Shown here one piece after another: positions 36,916-48,989 of a stretch of DNA of 64,000 nt. The notes under the pieces are model-generated. The model was not told the DNA's origin, ran no database searches, and worked only from the letters and a program-made list of their open reading frames with translations. A program made the translations under genes and the position numbers. The stretch is from Eumeta japonica (lineage: Eukaryota; Arthropoda; Insecta; Lepidoptera; Psychidae). Numbering within the stretch: position 1 is the first letter of the stretch; each line of letters starts with the position of its first letter. The stretch covers positions 124,001 through 188,000 of the forward strand of contig BGZK01000729.1 in assembly GCA_005406025.1 (NCBI GenBank), in the 5' to 3' direction.

Positions 36916-37644
36916 AACTTCCCGCTAAGAAAATTGAAAAATTTCTAAAATTGTCGGGAACTTATTGGTTTCACCCCATTTTGCAAAAATCGAGTTCTCA
37001 TCAAATCTCGACGTTGTGAGGGTCTAGGAAGCTTCCCTGATCATCCCTGAGATGATGTCCGTATGTCTGTGTGGATATGTGTGTGTGTGTGTGGATGTAT
37101 GTAAACCTCTTATAACTTTTAAACGGCATGACCGAATCGAGCCCACTAAACGGTGTTCCAAAGAGTTTCACCAAACTTAGATTTCCTGAAAGTTTGTGTC
37201 GATTTGGACTGGTAGATTTTGAGAAATTTTCAAAAAACTAAGAAAAAAAATTTTTAAAAGTAGTTTTTTCAAAATAGCTTTAAAATGGCTTGACCGATCA
37301 ATTTCAAAATATAATCAACTCTTAACCTATTAAAAACACGTCGATTGCCGTAAACTGAGTCAAAATCGGTTGATTCGTTTGTGAGAAATCGTTGTCGAAA
37401 GAAATCGAAAAAAACAGTTTTTTTTGGAATAACTACGAAACGGCTTGACCGATCGATTTGAAATTCTAACCAGCTCTTGACCCTGTAAAAACATGTCGAT
37501 TGCCGCAAACCGGGTCAAAATCGGTTGATTCCTTTGCGAGAAATCGTTGTCGAAAGAAATCGAAACAAACCGTTTTTTACTCAAAAAATCGCGTCAAATC
37601 CCGTATATTTTCGAGTGTTTTGAACTCGAAAATAGCGGGAAGTT
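36916..37644. mobile_element. 729-bp noncoding element with inverted ends and internal duplication
   Basis: The ends are perfect 12-bp inverted repeats: aacttcccgcta (36916-36927) and tagcgggaagtt (37633-37644). A stem-loop with 10-bp arms attttcgagt / actcgaaaat (37607-37616, 37624-37633) lies immediately inside the right end. The interior holds a (tg)n run (37077-37093) and a direct duplication of a ~155-bp unit (37262-37415 and 37416-37570). Each unit contains ggcttgaccgatc, cgtcgattgccg or its variant, tcaaaatcggttgatt and gagaaatcgttgtcgaaaga. There is no coding capacity. A truncated inverted copy lies at 22215-22522. The element class is unresolved: the right-end hairpin recalls Helitrons, but the long inverted ends do not. 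Confidence 0.75.
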
Positions 37645-38343
37645 TCATGGTTGGCCTACAGGGTTAACCTATTTTTTTATTGTATATTCTCTCCTGTGGT
37701 TTTAGGAGGGAGACTCTCTCTCTTATCGTATATGGTACTTTCTCTCTTAGGTATTGGGGAATCACTGAAATGTTTCCGGCCGTCGATTAACGGCGGAATA
37801 ATCGTCATACAACCAAACCTCTAAAGTAATGAATGATGGTCAACGTCGTAGGTGATTATGCCAACACCATCACACTTCTCATCCGACTCCACCAATCAAG
37901 AAGAGAGTAACGTAACAGAATATAGACTGTATTTTATCGTTTCGTTTTAAATTGTATTTTCATTCCTTTAATCTTGAATGTATGCTCATCACAGCTAAGT
38001 GTGGGCCTATCAGCAATCTCAAGTTTGCTGCAGGGTCAAGGGGCGCATCAATAGCAAAACAAAATTATCAGCAACTGTGCAATGTTGTAAGATACATAAA
38101 CATGTCATATTTTAATCATCTTACAATATATATAGTAAGGATGAAATCAGGCATATAATAAATTTGAGTATCTGTCTACGCGTTTGTCTGGGCTCTTTGC
38201 TTACCGGTTGAACTGAAGGTGATCAAATTATGCATAGAGGTGCATTCTAAAAGACGACAAGGAATTCTTTTTATACGAAAAAAGAAATGTAGAAAATTGT
38301 GTAGATTACAGAAAAATAGTAGCAATGTCCAAGTAGGAACCTA
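37645..38343. other. Unassigned stretch
   Basis: No gene or named repeat recognised. Confidence 0.4.
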
Positions 38344-38415
38344 GATCGGCAGTGGGATCGGCAGTGGGATCGGCAGTGGGATCGGCAGTGGGATCGGCAG
38401 TGGGATCGGCAGTGG
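38344..38415. repeat. Tandem array, 6 exact copies of a 12-bp unit
   Basis: Six consecutive copies of gatcggcagtgg with no divergence. Confidence 0.97.
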
Positions 38416-38589
38416 AGTACAGAGCGAGACCGGGTGTGAGATCGACGACATTTGGAAACAATAATTGATGACTTTTAATTTACGGAAAAGTGGGCAAAAA
38501 TGTCTAGTTTTCTTATATATTATAAAATAAAACGATCATCCGCCTGTCCATATGTGCATTTATATCTCGAGAACCGCTGATTCGATTTA

Positions 38590-38765
38590 CTTGATTTTTT
38601 AGGATTCTGTACCTCTGAATAGAAAAACGGACTCCTTATCAGATCACTGTGCCTGTCTGCCTGTTCATCTGTTAGGTACAGCCAATTTCCTATGAATATA
38701 CTGAACCGAGTAAGTTGACATTTGGTACACAATGTGTGTCTGAGAGCCAAATACGGAAGTGTAAC
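38590..38765 (-). repeat. Dispersed repeat family B, copy 3 (inverted)
   Basis: Begins ttaggattctgtacctctga, then gaaaaacggactccttatca, ctgtctgcctgttcatctgt, acagccaatttc and a ttgacatttggtacac block. This is the complement orientation of the family B ends. Confidence 0.7.
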
Positions 38766-38940
38766 GTAATTGATATATAATATAAACGAATTTTAAATAT
38801 CAAGGTCACTTTTGTGGGGGGGGTAAATTATATTGGAAAGAATTAAAAAAATTACGAACAATATTATTACAGAAAACTTATAAGAAGTCTATAGTGTGCT
38901 TCGTTTCTGTTTGTTTCAATGTCCAGTATAAACTGACAAT

Positions 38941-38968
38941 CACTAAGTATGCGAGTGCATACTTAGTG
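38941..38968. repeat. Short-loop inverted duplication (12-bp arms)
   Basis: cactaagtatgc and gcatacttagtg pair perfectly around gagt. Confidence 0.92.
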
Positions 38969-39034
38969 CGTATCAGTTCATTTCTTTTTGTTTTTGCTCT
39001 ATTGTAAAAGCCAAAAAAAAAAGAAGAAATAAGA

Positions 39035-39140
39035 CGTCGGGGCTTCGTGCAGAGCGCTGACATACAGACAGCGGCGAGCGACACTACTACTGACAACTAC
39101 AGATACGCGAGCGCCGCGGCGAGAGCGCGAACTTCAGGCG
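39035..39140. promoter_or_regulatory. CpG-rich block, possible promoter or first exon
   Basis: ~100 bp with clustered CG (gcgagcgccgcggcgagagc) and an interior like an insect 5' UTR. It is followed by AT-rich DNA with no visible coding exon. Confidence 0.3.
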
Positions 39141-42038
39141 TGTTAATTTTACATCTGTATTTTTTAAACAGCACACTTTGTTATAGTGAATTCTTTGTCG
39201 CATGAAAGATATTTAGTTAATTTTTGTTTAATATAGTGTAAGCATGGTAAATCTGTGTACGGTTTGTATATACAATTCGAAAAAAAAACAGACGTATCGT
39301 TTTTTTTTCTGTATCATCATGATTCTAATACCTCCTTTTCACCATTGCCCATAGTTGCCAATCCTCGACAATTACAATCATGTAGAGGACACAAATGCGT
39401 GCAGTGGCCATGATTGCAAGGGATTGTCGATGATGGTCGTGTTGTCAGTTTTCGAGCAAACAGCAAAGTGAATTGTGTGTAATTGCGGGCGCGCATCTAC
39501 ATGATTAACGAACCCTCAGTGTGCGATTGACTGCTGTATAAATAACACATCTGTGGAAGGAGATAGTATACACTGCAAACAATATAACTTGATAAAATTT
39601 TTATATTTATAAAAAATATATATAGAATATATAACAATTATAATAAAATAAACTCACGCCCGTTTCCCGTAAGGGTGCGCAGAGACTATAGATTGTACAT
39701 GATATGGTCTTCATATCTCTCTTACTTCACTGATTGAAATATGAAAATATTTATAATATAGATTGAGCTGTATATTGTTCTACTACAGTGAATAGTCAAT
39801 ATTAACCGTTTTCTCTTTCGCTACTAGTTCTTAATTAGTCTATGAGAGTGAAGATTCACATAATATCTATATGCACTCAAAAGATAAATAGCAGCTGTTC
39901 GTCTCACCAAATCGTCGTCCATGTTTCATCTTGGCAATGCCGCAATTGAACATTGACAATTGCGTAGTCAGTCGCACAATGATGGTGACAGTCCTGGGCC
40001 ATAACGCAATTGTTCATAATGAACCACGATGCGCGATGGTGGAGAGGGGTCTTAATTTAAATTCAAATAGTTTAATATCAATATAAATACACATGTTCAC
40101 TTTTGTTCGCGTTGATCGGTATATAGACATTAAAAATGTTTTTTCGATCGCCTCAGTAGCAGCCCCATTTTTACTGAAAATGTGAATTCGCTAAGCACAT
40201 CAATTCTGTAAACTTTAAACTTTTGGTATCATAAATATATCAACGGAGTTGTTTTCAGTTTACGGAATTGACTTGCCGCTGTGTCGTGAGCTTAAGTCTC
40301 GATGAAGGACTGAGGTGTCCAAAGATGCGTATGGACAAGGACTACATGGATAAAAGACTTGCAAAAGTATGAAATTTTTCGAGAAAATCACAAAAAAAAC
40401 ACTAAAAACGGGTGTTTTAGGGTGCTTCTAAATGGTAATTTCAAACCTATTTCTATATTGTAGACAATATTTGGAGTGCATTTTTATTTTTTGGAAATAC
40501 GAAAATGTTGGCAATTACGAATATTTGTAAAATGGGCCATTTCACGACTTACAACTTTGGTTGAATATGAACATGAGTGCTGGTATTGGCCTATAATGAT
40601 TAAAAATGTAAATTTTTACATATAAACAAGTATTATTTTGGAATTATCTGAAAAAAAAAATTAAACCAATTTACAATTTAGTTAAAAATATTATTTTGGT
40701 GCTGATTCTTCTTTCTATTCCTTTTTTTTGTTCCTGTTATTGAGTTCATTTTCGATGTACCCGGAGGTCGTGTAGGGCACGAGAATTGTGATTTTTTTTA
40801 AAAATATGCTAAGGAATATGTGCTTCGGCTTTGATTGCGTCAAATTAAATATATCATAAGACGCTAATGAACATATTCAAGTTTTTTTCCGTCTCGATTA
40901 AAATATTTTTATACTACACTGGTGAACATTTCCGGCTTTGCTCATGTTGCATTAATTTGTTTTTGTTATAGAAGCCATAAAATGAGAGCAATGTAAAGTT
41001 TGGTTTTCTGTTATTCTTCCCTCTGGAAAATTATAATATATATGAGCACTTTAGAAAAAAAAAAGAAACACAAAACATAAACAACGGCCATGATTTTCTA
41101 ACAATAATTCAGGATTGTTCGTTTAAGACGTCTTTTAAATGCTTTCCGATTGGATATTTGAAGAAACTTTTTTGAGTTGAGAATTTATCATCAAATAAAA
41201 AAAAAATTATGAAATAGGAATTATAGGAATTAATTAACACATACAAGAGGCTAAATTGGCGTGATCATACTTACAGTACTGTCACTCATATGCGTATATC
41301 AAAGTATACGTCTGTATAGCAAAGTTACTTGTTCCCTAAATGCAAATTTAGCTTTTGCAGCGCGATTACCTTTTACGTTGTCACTGTTATATATTGCTCC
41401 TTTTTATACATCTATATTACCAACTCAAAAAAATGTTAAAACCAAGGCCTATATTTCTTGGATTTCCGGTGCCGCGTTCCTATATAGGATATTCTGGATT
41501 TTGTGCATACAATATTGCAAACATAACTACAATTAAAGGATGGAAAATATACAAAGGACTTACCTAAGTATCCGCATAAATAACATATAGGCTTACAAGC
41601 CCCCACACACATTTCCTTTTGTTTTTTCCCTTTTGACATTTTATTTAATTTTTATCTCCTATGACCGAATAAAGAAAAAACATATCTGATCCGTCTTTTT
41701 GCTTATGGAGAGGTTCGAAAACGAAACATATAATATAAATATATATAATAAAAAACAGAAATATGTGTAATATAAAAGTAATGTTGTAAAGCTATTTATT
41801 CGGGTACCGTATAAACGTGTAAACAAACTCTGCATTTATCTGTCAATTTAAGCTGTACAATATCGATATGGCTGGCTATACTATTCTTATATTGCTTATT
41901 TCTACAACTCACATCATCTAACCGTATTTAAAGTTAGCTACTTCGTCTTTTGTGCTACTCGGGCTGACACTATAAAATAGTATTGTTGTTTTATTTTAAA
42001 GTGACATAAGATTAAACATAACTTTTATAAAATGAATA
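39141..42038. other. Unassigned AT-rich stretch
   Basis: Two patches (39339-39550 and 39905-40030) share caattg/gcaatt words and small inverted repeats, such as cgcaattg and caattgcg at 39952-39975. A TATA-like ctgtataaataacac lies near 39534-39548. Open frames at 41261-41567 overlap each other and show no recognised domain. No gene called. Confidence 0.35.
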
Positions 42039-43139
42039 AAACCAACTTCAAAAACTCATTGAAATAATTGTCTAAATAAACTCCAAAGGAAACTAATTAG
42101 TTTTTTTGAGACGGTCCCAGCTAAAATAAATCATACACAGTAATGTCTCCTTAGAAGAATATCTCCTTTTTAACTCATTATTTAACGTATCATATTTATG
42201 ATTATATAAATGTTCTTTTGCCTTGGTTTAACTGTCACCGACAACAAAAACAGCTAATTAGTTGTTTTTGGAGTCTCTGTAAACATTTATTTAAATAGAT
42301 TTTTGAAGGTGATATTTTTTGTAATGGTTATTTTCTTTCACATTTTTTAGTTATAGAGTAATTATAATTTTACAGCTCATTCGTGTACTTTGTTTGTGGA
42401 TTAAGGCATTGTTAATAAAATAGGCCAGGCATCTCCTTTGCCTTTTAGTGAAAATTTTGAATTCCGATTCGAATATTGTCCTTTGGTAATCATTCCAGGA
42501 GATCATACTGCAACTACCAAATAATTTTTATACCAATTTTATAAGTTATTCGTATTCCATGTGATATAAAATTTCTACAACTCATGCAGATCATATTTTC
42601 ATTCACTTACACATGAAATTAATTCACCCTATTTCTACTTTTATCGCTAGATTTTAGATTTATTTTTGCTAAGATTGTCATGTTGGAATTATATAAATGA
42701 AAATATGTAGGTAGATTTAATAAGTAATAAATTTTAATTCTGTGTATATTAGGTTTTATTAATAGACATTTGAAGAATAGTTTCTGATTATAAATTGCAG
42801 TATTATCCCCTAACTCTTAATAGTCAAGAGTGTTGTAGCATCCTCGTCAGCTCAGTAGATGATAACTACCATACGCAAGAACTTATATAAGTAAAGAGAG
42901 ATCTGAAACATACTATGTGTCTATAATATTTGAGCGTATATCTCAGTTTTCCTGAGATTTTATCATCAGATACCAATTTGGTTACTATGGGATATTACCT
43001 CGGAAGTATACCTTATGAAAGAAAAAATAAATAAAATGAAATTTCGATATCAATCCACATTTGCCAAAATTATCGTTGGACATACATAAAAACATACAGA
43101 CGAACATAGAATCCCCCACTTTTTTTGAAGTCGGTTAAA
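42039..43139. repeat. Possible repeat bounded by 'acttcaaaaa / ttttttgaagt' ends
   Basis: The left boundary aaaccaacttcaaaaac and right boundary cactttttttgaagtcggtt are roughly inverted. The right one is a familiar lepidopteran repeat end preceded by cagacgaacatagaatcccc. Whether the two ends belong to one insertion is inference. The interior is noncoding. Confidence 0.35.
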
Positions 43140-43773
43140 ATCGCAAAGAGCTTTAATACGGCTTTACCCATTTCGTAACTCTTGCAGTGGCCGATAGCTG
43201 TGGTGTGGCGTTATCAATTCCATGAAATTATTATTTTAATTGTTCTCGTCGCCAAACAACACATGTTAAGTGGGCAAGCGTTGCTGTGGGCAATCATTAT
43301 CGCGGTCGTATTGTTAGAATCCTGCACTTGAACAATAAGCCTGTGCGAATCAGCAATGCTCACATATCCACGCGTGACATATGCACCTATTACAGTTAAG
43401 TGTATGCATCATGTGTTTTAAAATTTGCTTCTAGATTTTTCGGATTATCATCTCTAATAGTTAAGTTTCTGTGATATATATTATTAATGAAAATACTGAC
43501 ATAGATACAATTAAAAAAAATAATTTCTTGTGCATTTTATTAGCTCTTTCTATGAAGATTCCTGCAAGGAATATTAAAAGTGTTTAAATGCGCGATTTTT
43601 AGAACACTTTTTATTTTTCTATGTGGTATCAGATTTGCCCGCGACATTGTAAGAGTGAAATTAATTTTTATAAGGCTACTAATATTTCCTGAACTGATTG
43701 GAAGTCTCGGAGACGCGAATGTTCAAAGAAAAAAACAGGTAGAGAGAATTTAAAAAAATAGTCTTATTGTGTT
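43140..43773. other. Unassigned stretch upstream of gypsy relic
   Basis: No 5' LTR, gag or protease could be recognised here, so the retrotransposon is truncated at its 5' side. 43634-43648 has a tttgcccgcgacatt scrap of a lepidopteran repeat. Confidence 0.45.
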
Positions 43774-45945
43774 CTCTCAGTCAACGAAGATGTCCCGAAA
43801 ACCGCCATTACGACTCCGTTTGGTTCATATGAGTTCCCGTACATGACATTTGGTTTACGTAATGCAGGTCAAACGTTTCAAAGTTTTGTCGATGAACTTA
43901 CAAAAGGTTTAAATTTCTGTTTCGCTTATCTCGATGATATTTTAGTTTACTCGAAAGTTGAAGAAAAACACGAAAAAGACCTGAAACAAATATTCGGCAG
44001 AATAAGAGAATATAGAATGCTCATTAACATCAGAAAATGCGTTTTCGGAGCAGATTATGTTATCTTCCTGGGCTATAACATATCAGCCAAACGAACAAGG
44101 CCACCGGAACAAAAAGTGGACTCCATCAAAAACTTCCTTGTACCGAAAACAGTGATGGAACTACGTAGATTCTTAGGAATGATAAATTTTTACCGTCGTT
44201 TTATACCCAACGCAGCACGTAATCAAGCTCCACTCAATGCATTTCTCACTGGTTTCCTTAAGAAATCGCATCCAGTACGCATCATAGGAGAGGTTCTAAA
44301 AGCATTAGACACCTGTAAGGATAGTCTGTGCCATGCTTTTCTCATCGTCCACCCACACTGTAACGCGAAATTGAGCCTTATCACTGATGCTTCAGACACA
44401 TCTTTGGGAGCAGTTCTTCAACAATACAAGGACAAAGCTTGGGAGCCCCTAGAATTTTACTCCATTCCCATAAACTTAGTCCGGCACAGCGAAATTATTC
44501 TCTCGATGATCGCGAACTCTTAGCGATTTACGAAGCGCTTTTGCCATATACTAGAAGCGCGCGATTTTGTTATTTAAAAAGATGACAAGTCACTTTGTCA
44601 CGTTTTCAAAACGCGCAAGGACAAATGCTCACTCAGACAACACCGTCATCTCGACTTCATATCTCAATTTTCTACGGATATCAGACATATATCTGGGCGA
44701 GAGAATGTAATAGCAGACACGCTGTCAAAAATTGAGCAACTGGACAATGTCGTAGACTTTGTGAAATTAGCTAACGCACAAGAACCCGACCCCGAGCTGA
44801 AACAGATTCTCAAAGATGGCTCTGCATTACAACTCCAGAAAATACACGTACCTGGAACAAAAACACACCTCTATTGCACTTCAGTATACCAGCTCAAAGA
44901 TGTTTTGTTCCTATTAGCTTACAACGCTAAATATTTAACTTTCTGTAATACATTCTATAAGTCACTCAAGCTTAAACGCGACATCAAAATTAGTTGCTGA
45001 ACGCTACGTATGGCCTGGAATAAGGAAAGATTGCAAAGGTTAGATGCGAAAATTTTTACAATGGCAACAATTCAAAGTAACTCTCCATGTTATACCACTA
45101 AAGGCACATTCGAGTTACCCTCAGCACGCTTTCGATTCGTTCACACAGACTTAATCGGATCGGTCCGATTAAGTCTGTGTGAACGAAACGAAATGCCAAT
45201 ATCCAAAGGGTATCGTTATTGTCTTAACAGATGCACGAGATGACCAGAGGCGATACTGACCACAGATATCAACGCTGAGACTGTCGCCACTGCCTTACTA
45301 ACCTTCTGGACATCAAGATTCGGTTGCCCAACAGATATAGTGACCGATTGCGGTAAACAGGTCGAATCCACATTATTTCATCACATACGAACAACAGCAT
45401 AACATCCAGCCAGTAACGGTCTGGTAGAACGCTTCCACCGCCAACTGAAAACAGCTATTATGTGCCACGCAAACGAACATTGGACAGAATCTCTACCACT
45501 ACTCCTGTTGGGCGTAAGAAACGCGTACAAGGATGATCTAAAAACATCCTGCGCCGGACTGGTATCCTCAAGTTACTAGGAGAATTTATTAATCCAAGCC
45601 CTACTAAAATGATGGACATCACGGACTATAAAGCTCGACTCCCTTCATTTCAAAAGTCCAACCATCCCCAGCATCACGTCATGGCGAACGCGCTACCTTT
45701 GTTTACAAATACCTAGCCTATGATGACTCACGTCTTTCTAAGAGAAGACGCCACATGCAGCAGTTTTCAACCTGCATATACGGGACCACACGAAGTATTG
45801 TAAAGAGGAGACAAAATCTTTACCATTTTAGTCAATGGACAACGAACGACAGTATCAATCGAAAGAACAGAGTCTAAATCAGGCCCAGAACAAAACCTAG
45901 AACATAGAAATATAAAAAAGAACACGTTCAGGACGCACAGTTTGT
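43774..45945 (+). pseudogene. Ty3/gypsy pol relic (RT, RNase H, integrase)
   Basis: 5'-truncated pol of a Ty3/gypsy LTR retrotransposon; it would copy and integrate the element's RNA. RT begins mid-domain (T-P-F-G-S-Y-E-F-P near 43808-43837). F-A-Y-L-D-D-I-L-V-Y-S carries the catalytic D-D (43921-43953), followed by L-R-R-F-L-G-M-I-N-F-Y-R-R-F-I-P. RNase H starts at L-I-T-D-A-S-D-T-S-L-G-A. A stop at 44521 and a frame change interrupt RNase H. The tether continues (I-S-G-R-E-N-V-I-A-D-T-L-S). The integrase core shows V-H-T-D-L-I-G, D-I-V-T-D-C-G-K and H-P-A-S-N-G-L-V-E-R-F-H-R, that is the D,D,E residues, with a stop before the last block (45400). The C-terminal P-A-Y-T-G-P-H-E-V-L block is near 45765-45797. 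An inverted duplication (45130-45193) interrupts the integrase core. The protein type resembles the CsRn1/Kabuki group. No env seen. Confidence 0.93.
45130..45193. repeat. Inverted duplication inside the integrase gene
   Basis: Arms 45136-45159 and 45164-45187 are perfect 24-bp reverse complements with a 4-base loop (tcgg). After one mismatch, five more pairs extend outward. The second arm is extra sequence relative to the expected integrase reading: about 11 residues lie between D-L-I-G and the downstream S-K-G-Y-R-Y-C block. Confidence 0.95.
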
Positions 45946-46063
45946 AGCGTATCCGGACCCAAAAATTGATTAAAATTACAGAAATAAAAATATGTAAATA
46001 AACGTACATAAATATAGCATTTTGTAAACACATAAATAATATGTTAACTTAATGAGACGTGTA

Positions 46064-46330
46064 TTGTGACGGTGTGCGTTGGAAACGGGAACCGGCCGGA
46101 CAATCGTTTATCATAAAATTTTTGTTTTATCTACTTTTGCTGACCGATCCCCGAGCTAATGAAATAATACACGACACTGAGGTTGACGCGAACTATTTCT
46201 TTGTGCAGTTTGCCTATGATTTATAGTTAGTTTTACCGGAACCGAGTGTTAATACAAATAAACCATATTTAGTTAGTAAATACATAAGAGTGTGAAATAA
46301 ATAAAAGTGTTTGTTCCTTAACTTGACCAA
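46064..46330 (+). repeat. Possible 3' LTR of the gypsy relic
   Basis: Starts tgtgacggtgtgcgttgg ~120 bases after pol ends and contains a polyadenylation signal (aataaa, ~46295-46302). Position and the TG start suit an LTR. With no 5' partner in the window, the borders cannot be confirmed. Confidence 0.35.
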
Positions 46331-47149
46331 GGGCCAGAGGAATTCGGTATGCCTGCGCGTAAGTCTTGTCTAAACATTAAAACACTTACCTAAAGTTTTC
46401 TTAATATTCGTACCACTTTTCAGACATATGCGAACTATTTTAACATTGAGCGTTTCGGTTGATCAGTATTAGTAAAATTGAAATCAATACCGACCGATCA
46501 ATATACATTTCTGAAACCTAGTTTAAAGGATGCCATTTAAAAAAAAATAAAGGTCAAAAACGTAAATGAAAGCCCTGACTAATATTGATTAACCAATTCT
46601 GTTAAATTAGAATGACTCAGTCGATATCGGTACGTGGTCAAAATTGCGTTAGGGTGAGAGGCGTTACCGTCGCGCGTCCGCGATCGGAGTAATTTGACGT
46701 CACAATTAATCGTTTTAAGTTTACAGAATTGGTCTGTCGGTTAAGACTCGCTTGCGATGTAGCAGAGACAGGCCGGGGCCGGCAACACTACATTGCTCTT
46801 CTAACTGCTGGGCACATTGACATATAAATCAAATTCAATTAGCTACATAAACGAAAGAAAACGCCGCGATGCAAGCCGTATGTATACTCTTTCGATCAGT
46901 GTAGCACCTAGATTTTAGTGCTCTTGTAATGTCAGCGTCTATACATACATATATACATACATACATACATATATACATAAATATGTATCATTCACTTAGA
47001 TGTTAGGAAAACTAATGTATACTTACTAAGCATTCGTGTTCATGTTGTTATGCGGATTATAAAGTACGAAAAACAATAAAGCAATATTTGCTTTACAAAA
47101 AAAAAATCCGATGAAAAAAAATAATAAAAACTGCCTTTTAAGCCTCTCA
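46331..47149. other. Unassigned stretch with (ATAC)n microsatellite
   Basis: 46938-46979 is an atac/atat microsatellite. A CG-bearing patch lies at 46640-46700. No gene recognised. Confidence 0.45.
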
Positions 47150-47286
47150 AAATAACTATATCTCATTTTTTGATAAATGGTAAGCTCGTCGGTTTCGGGT
47201 GCATACAATTTGGACCTTTTTAATGTGCCATCGGTTTGTCGCGCATAAGATTTTCTAGGGCGACCCTTGCTCACCTTTATATCCAC
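47150..47286 (-). pseudogene. LINE C-terminal fragment (GRPRKSY segment)
   Basis: The minus strand encodes K-G-R-P-R-K-S-Y-A-R-Q, then D-G-T-L-K-R-S-K-L and a shifted R-N-R-R-A-Y-like part. These are the last residues of a LINE protein of the kind seen at 2.4-3.3 kb. It is only ~45 codons long and cut off on both sides. A similar scrap lies at 57.76 kb. Confidence 0.6.
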
Positions 47287-47742
47287 ACTTTCGCTTTATA
47301 GGTATGTTTTGTCGGGGTACTTCTATTCTTGACGTTTTGTATTCATGTTTGTAGACGTAGGTGTTGAATTTGGTTCTTTTATTAATTTTAGCGCTTATCG
47401 CTTTACCTAGATTATTTTTTGTATTGCTTTAGCTATACGTATAATTTTGTAAGTTAATTTAGATTAATTTATAAGGTTTTTAATACTTTTGGTGAAATCG
47501 GGCAACTTAGAAAATAATTATAGCGACATCGATTTGTGCAATGCAACGCGGACGTGAATGCACTGGCGCTCGAGCGGTATTAGTATTTACGCGCGCCTTG
47601 TTGACTGGAAATACAGGGCGTTGACCTGATTAGATTAAAATGAAGATATGATTTTTTCTTAGAAAAACAGCTAATCTTCGTCGATGTTACAATAGGTTAT
47701 TGACGGTCGTTTTCAATTCTATGATTGAAGAACGTTTACTAG

Positions 47743-47764
47743 AGAGACAGACAGACAGACAGAC

Positions 47765-47795
<31 letters not shown>

Positions 47796-47808
47796 AAGAA
47801 AGAGAAAT
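47743..47808. repeat. (GACA)n and (GA)n microsatellite
   Basis: gagacagacagacagacaga, then a long ga run with a few interruptions. Confidence 0.95.
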
Positions 47809-48599
47809 ATAGCGTATTTTTCGAGTATGATAAAGATAACGTAGATACATGCAAAAATGTATTAAATAGCGGACTAGACAGAAAAGATACTGCAAAACAT
47901 TGACGTCTTTCAGTAATTCTTTATACATATGTGGAAAATTTCGTTTTTCTGGAAAGGGACAGTAGAGTCGTGACGACTTACACGTTGGTCGCTTTTAGCT
48001 GACTTAAATTTTATTTTTAGTTTTCATTATCATATCCAGTCTACTTTTATATTTTATCGACAAACATCATATAATTGATGTCGGTCGATAACCCCGTGTA
48101 CAAAACGACTGAAATGTTATTCTGTACTTTATACTCTGCAAATTGAAGTGTCAACTTATTTTTGTTTTGTTTATTAAGCAAACTACCGGACAAGTGCGAA
48201 AAGAATTCGGACCCTGAGAGTCCCGTGCAAACTTGATTATAAATATTCACGTTCATTTAAGTCCCGATAATTTTTGTCTGTTTTGGATACCGACAATAGC
48301 GTGATATTTGACCCGATAAAATTGATACTTCTTTCTTAAAAAAATATTTCCCGTACTTCAGTTTACATCATGGTTATTCTTCCATTGCCAGTGTAAGTTG
48401 GTAATCATATTTTTCTTTTCGCGTCATATAACTACAAATCAATGATTTCAGAATTTTCATTTACTTGTATTATGAGTTCTTCCTATTTTGCTTTTTGACA
48501 ATTTCATGATTCTATGTAAATAGGAAGTACCCTATAAACATATATATATATATATATTAACTTAGAAGCTTGTATACTTTACATTACAGCTTCAAAAAC
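47809..48599. other. Unassigned AT-rich stretch
   Basis: An (AT)n run is at 48539-48558. No gene or named repeat. Confidence 0.45.
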
Positions 48600-48772
48600 T
48601 ACACATTTAAGTGTTTAATATTAAGTTTAACTTGATATCTTCACGCGTTCTTGAAAATAAGGATCTTCACACAACGCGCGCACAAACAAACAGACAGATG
48701 GATAAACGAAAAATCAGGTTATCCTGGGAGGGTTCATTTTTTCCTTTTGATGTATGAAACCCTAAAAAATAT
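48600..48772 (+). repeat. Dispersed repeat family B, copy 4
   Basis: tatcttcacgcgttcttgaa, acaaacaaacagacagatgg, and an end gttcattttttccttttgat followed by gtatgaaaccctaaaaaa. The order is the same as at 31.3 kb. Confidence 0.78.
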
Positions 48773-48989
48773 CTAAGCATTTTAATTATTCTTATAAATA
48801 TTGATATAATACTTTTAGTAGCTTTCCTTTCTCAAAATAGTAAATAGTCCTTTATACAACGAAAATTCCTTTCCTTCGACTGAAGGTCACACGACGGTCT
48901 TTGAAAACATTTGATATCTAAGACCATACCGAGAAGTGCGACAATTGTTTTCGTTACTTATAAAAATCTAAACAACACGCACCTCCTAT
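48773..48989. other. Short unassigned stretch
   Basis: No feature recognised. Confidence 0.35.

Noticed and set aside
39363..39430. Imperfect hairpin as a microRNA precursor
   Set aside because: Arms (tcgacaattacaatcatg and its partner) pair only with a several-base insertion and a ~25-30-base loop; no known mature sequence recognised.
41261..41567. Overlapping 91- and 70-codon frames that look membrane-like
   Set aside because: Hydrophobic because of AT-rich codons; overlapping frames, no start context and no recognised receptor family motif.
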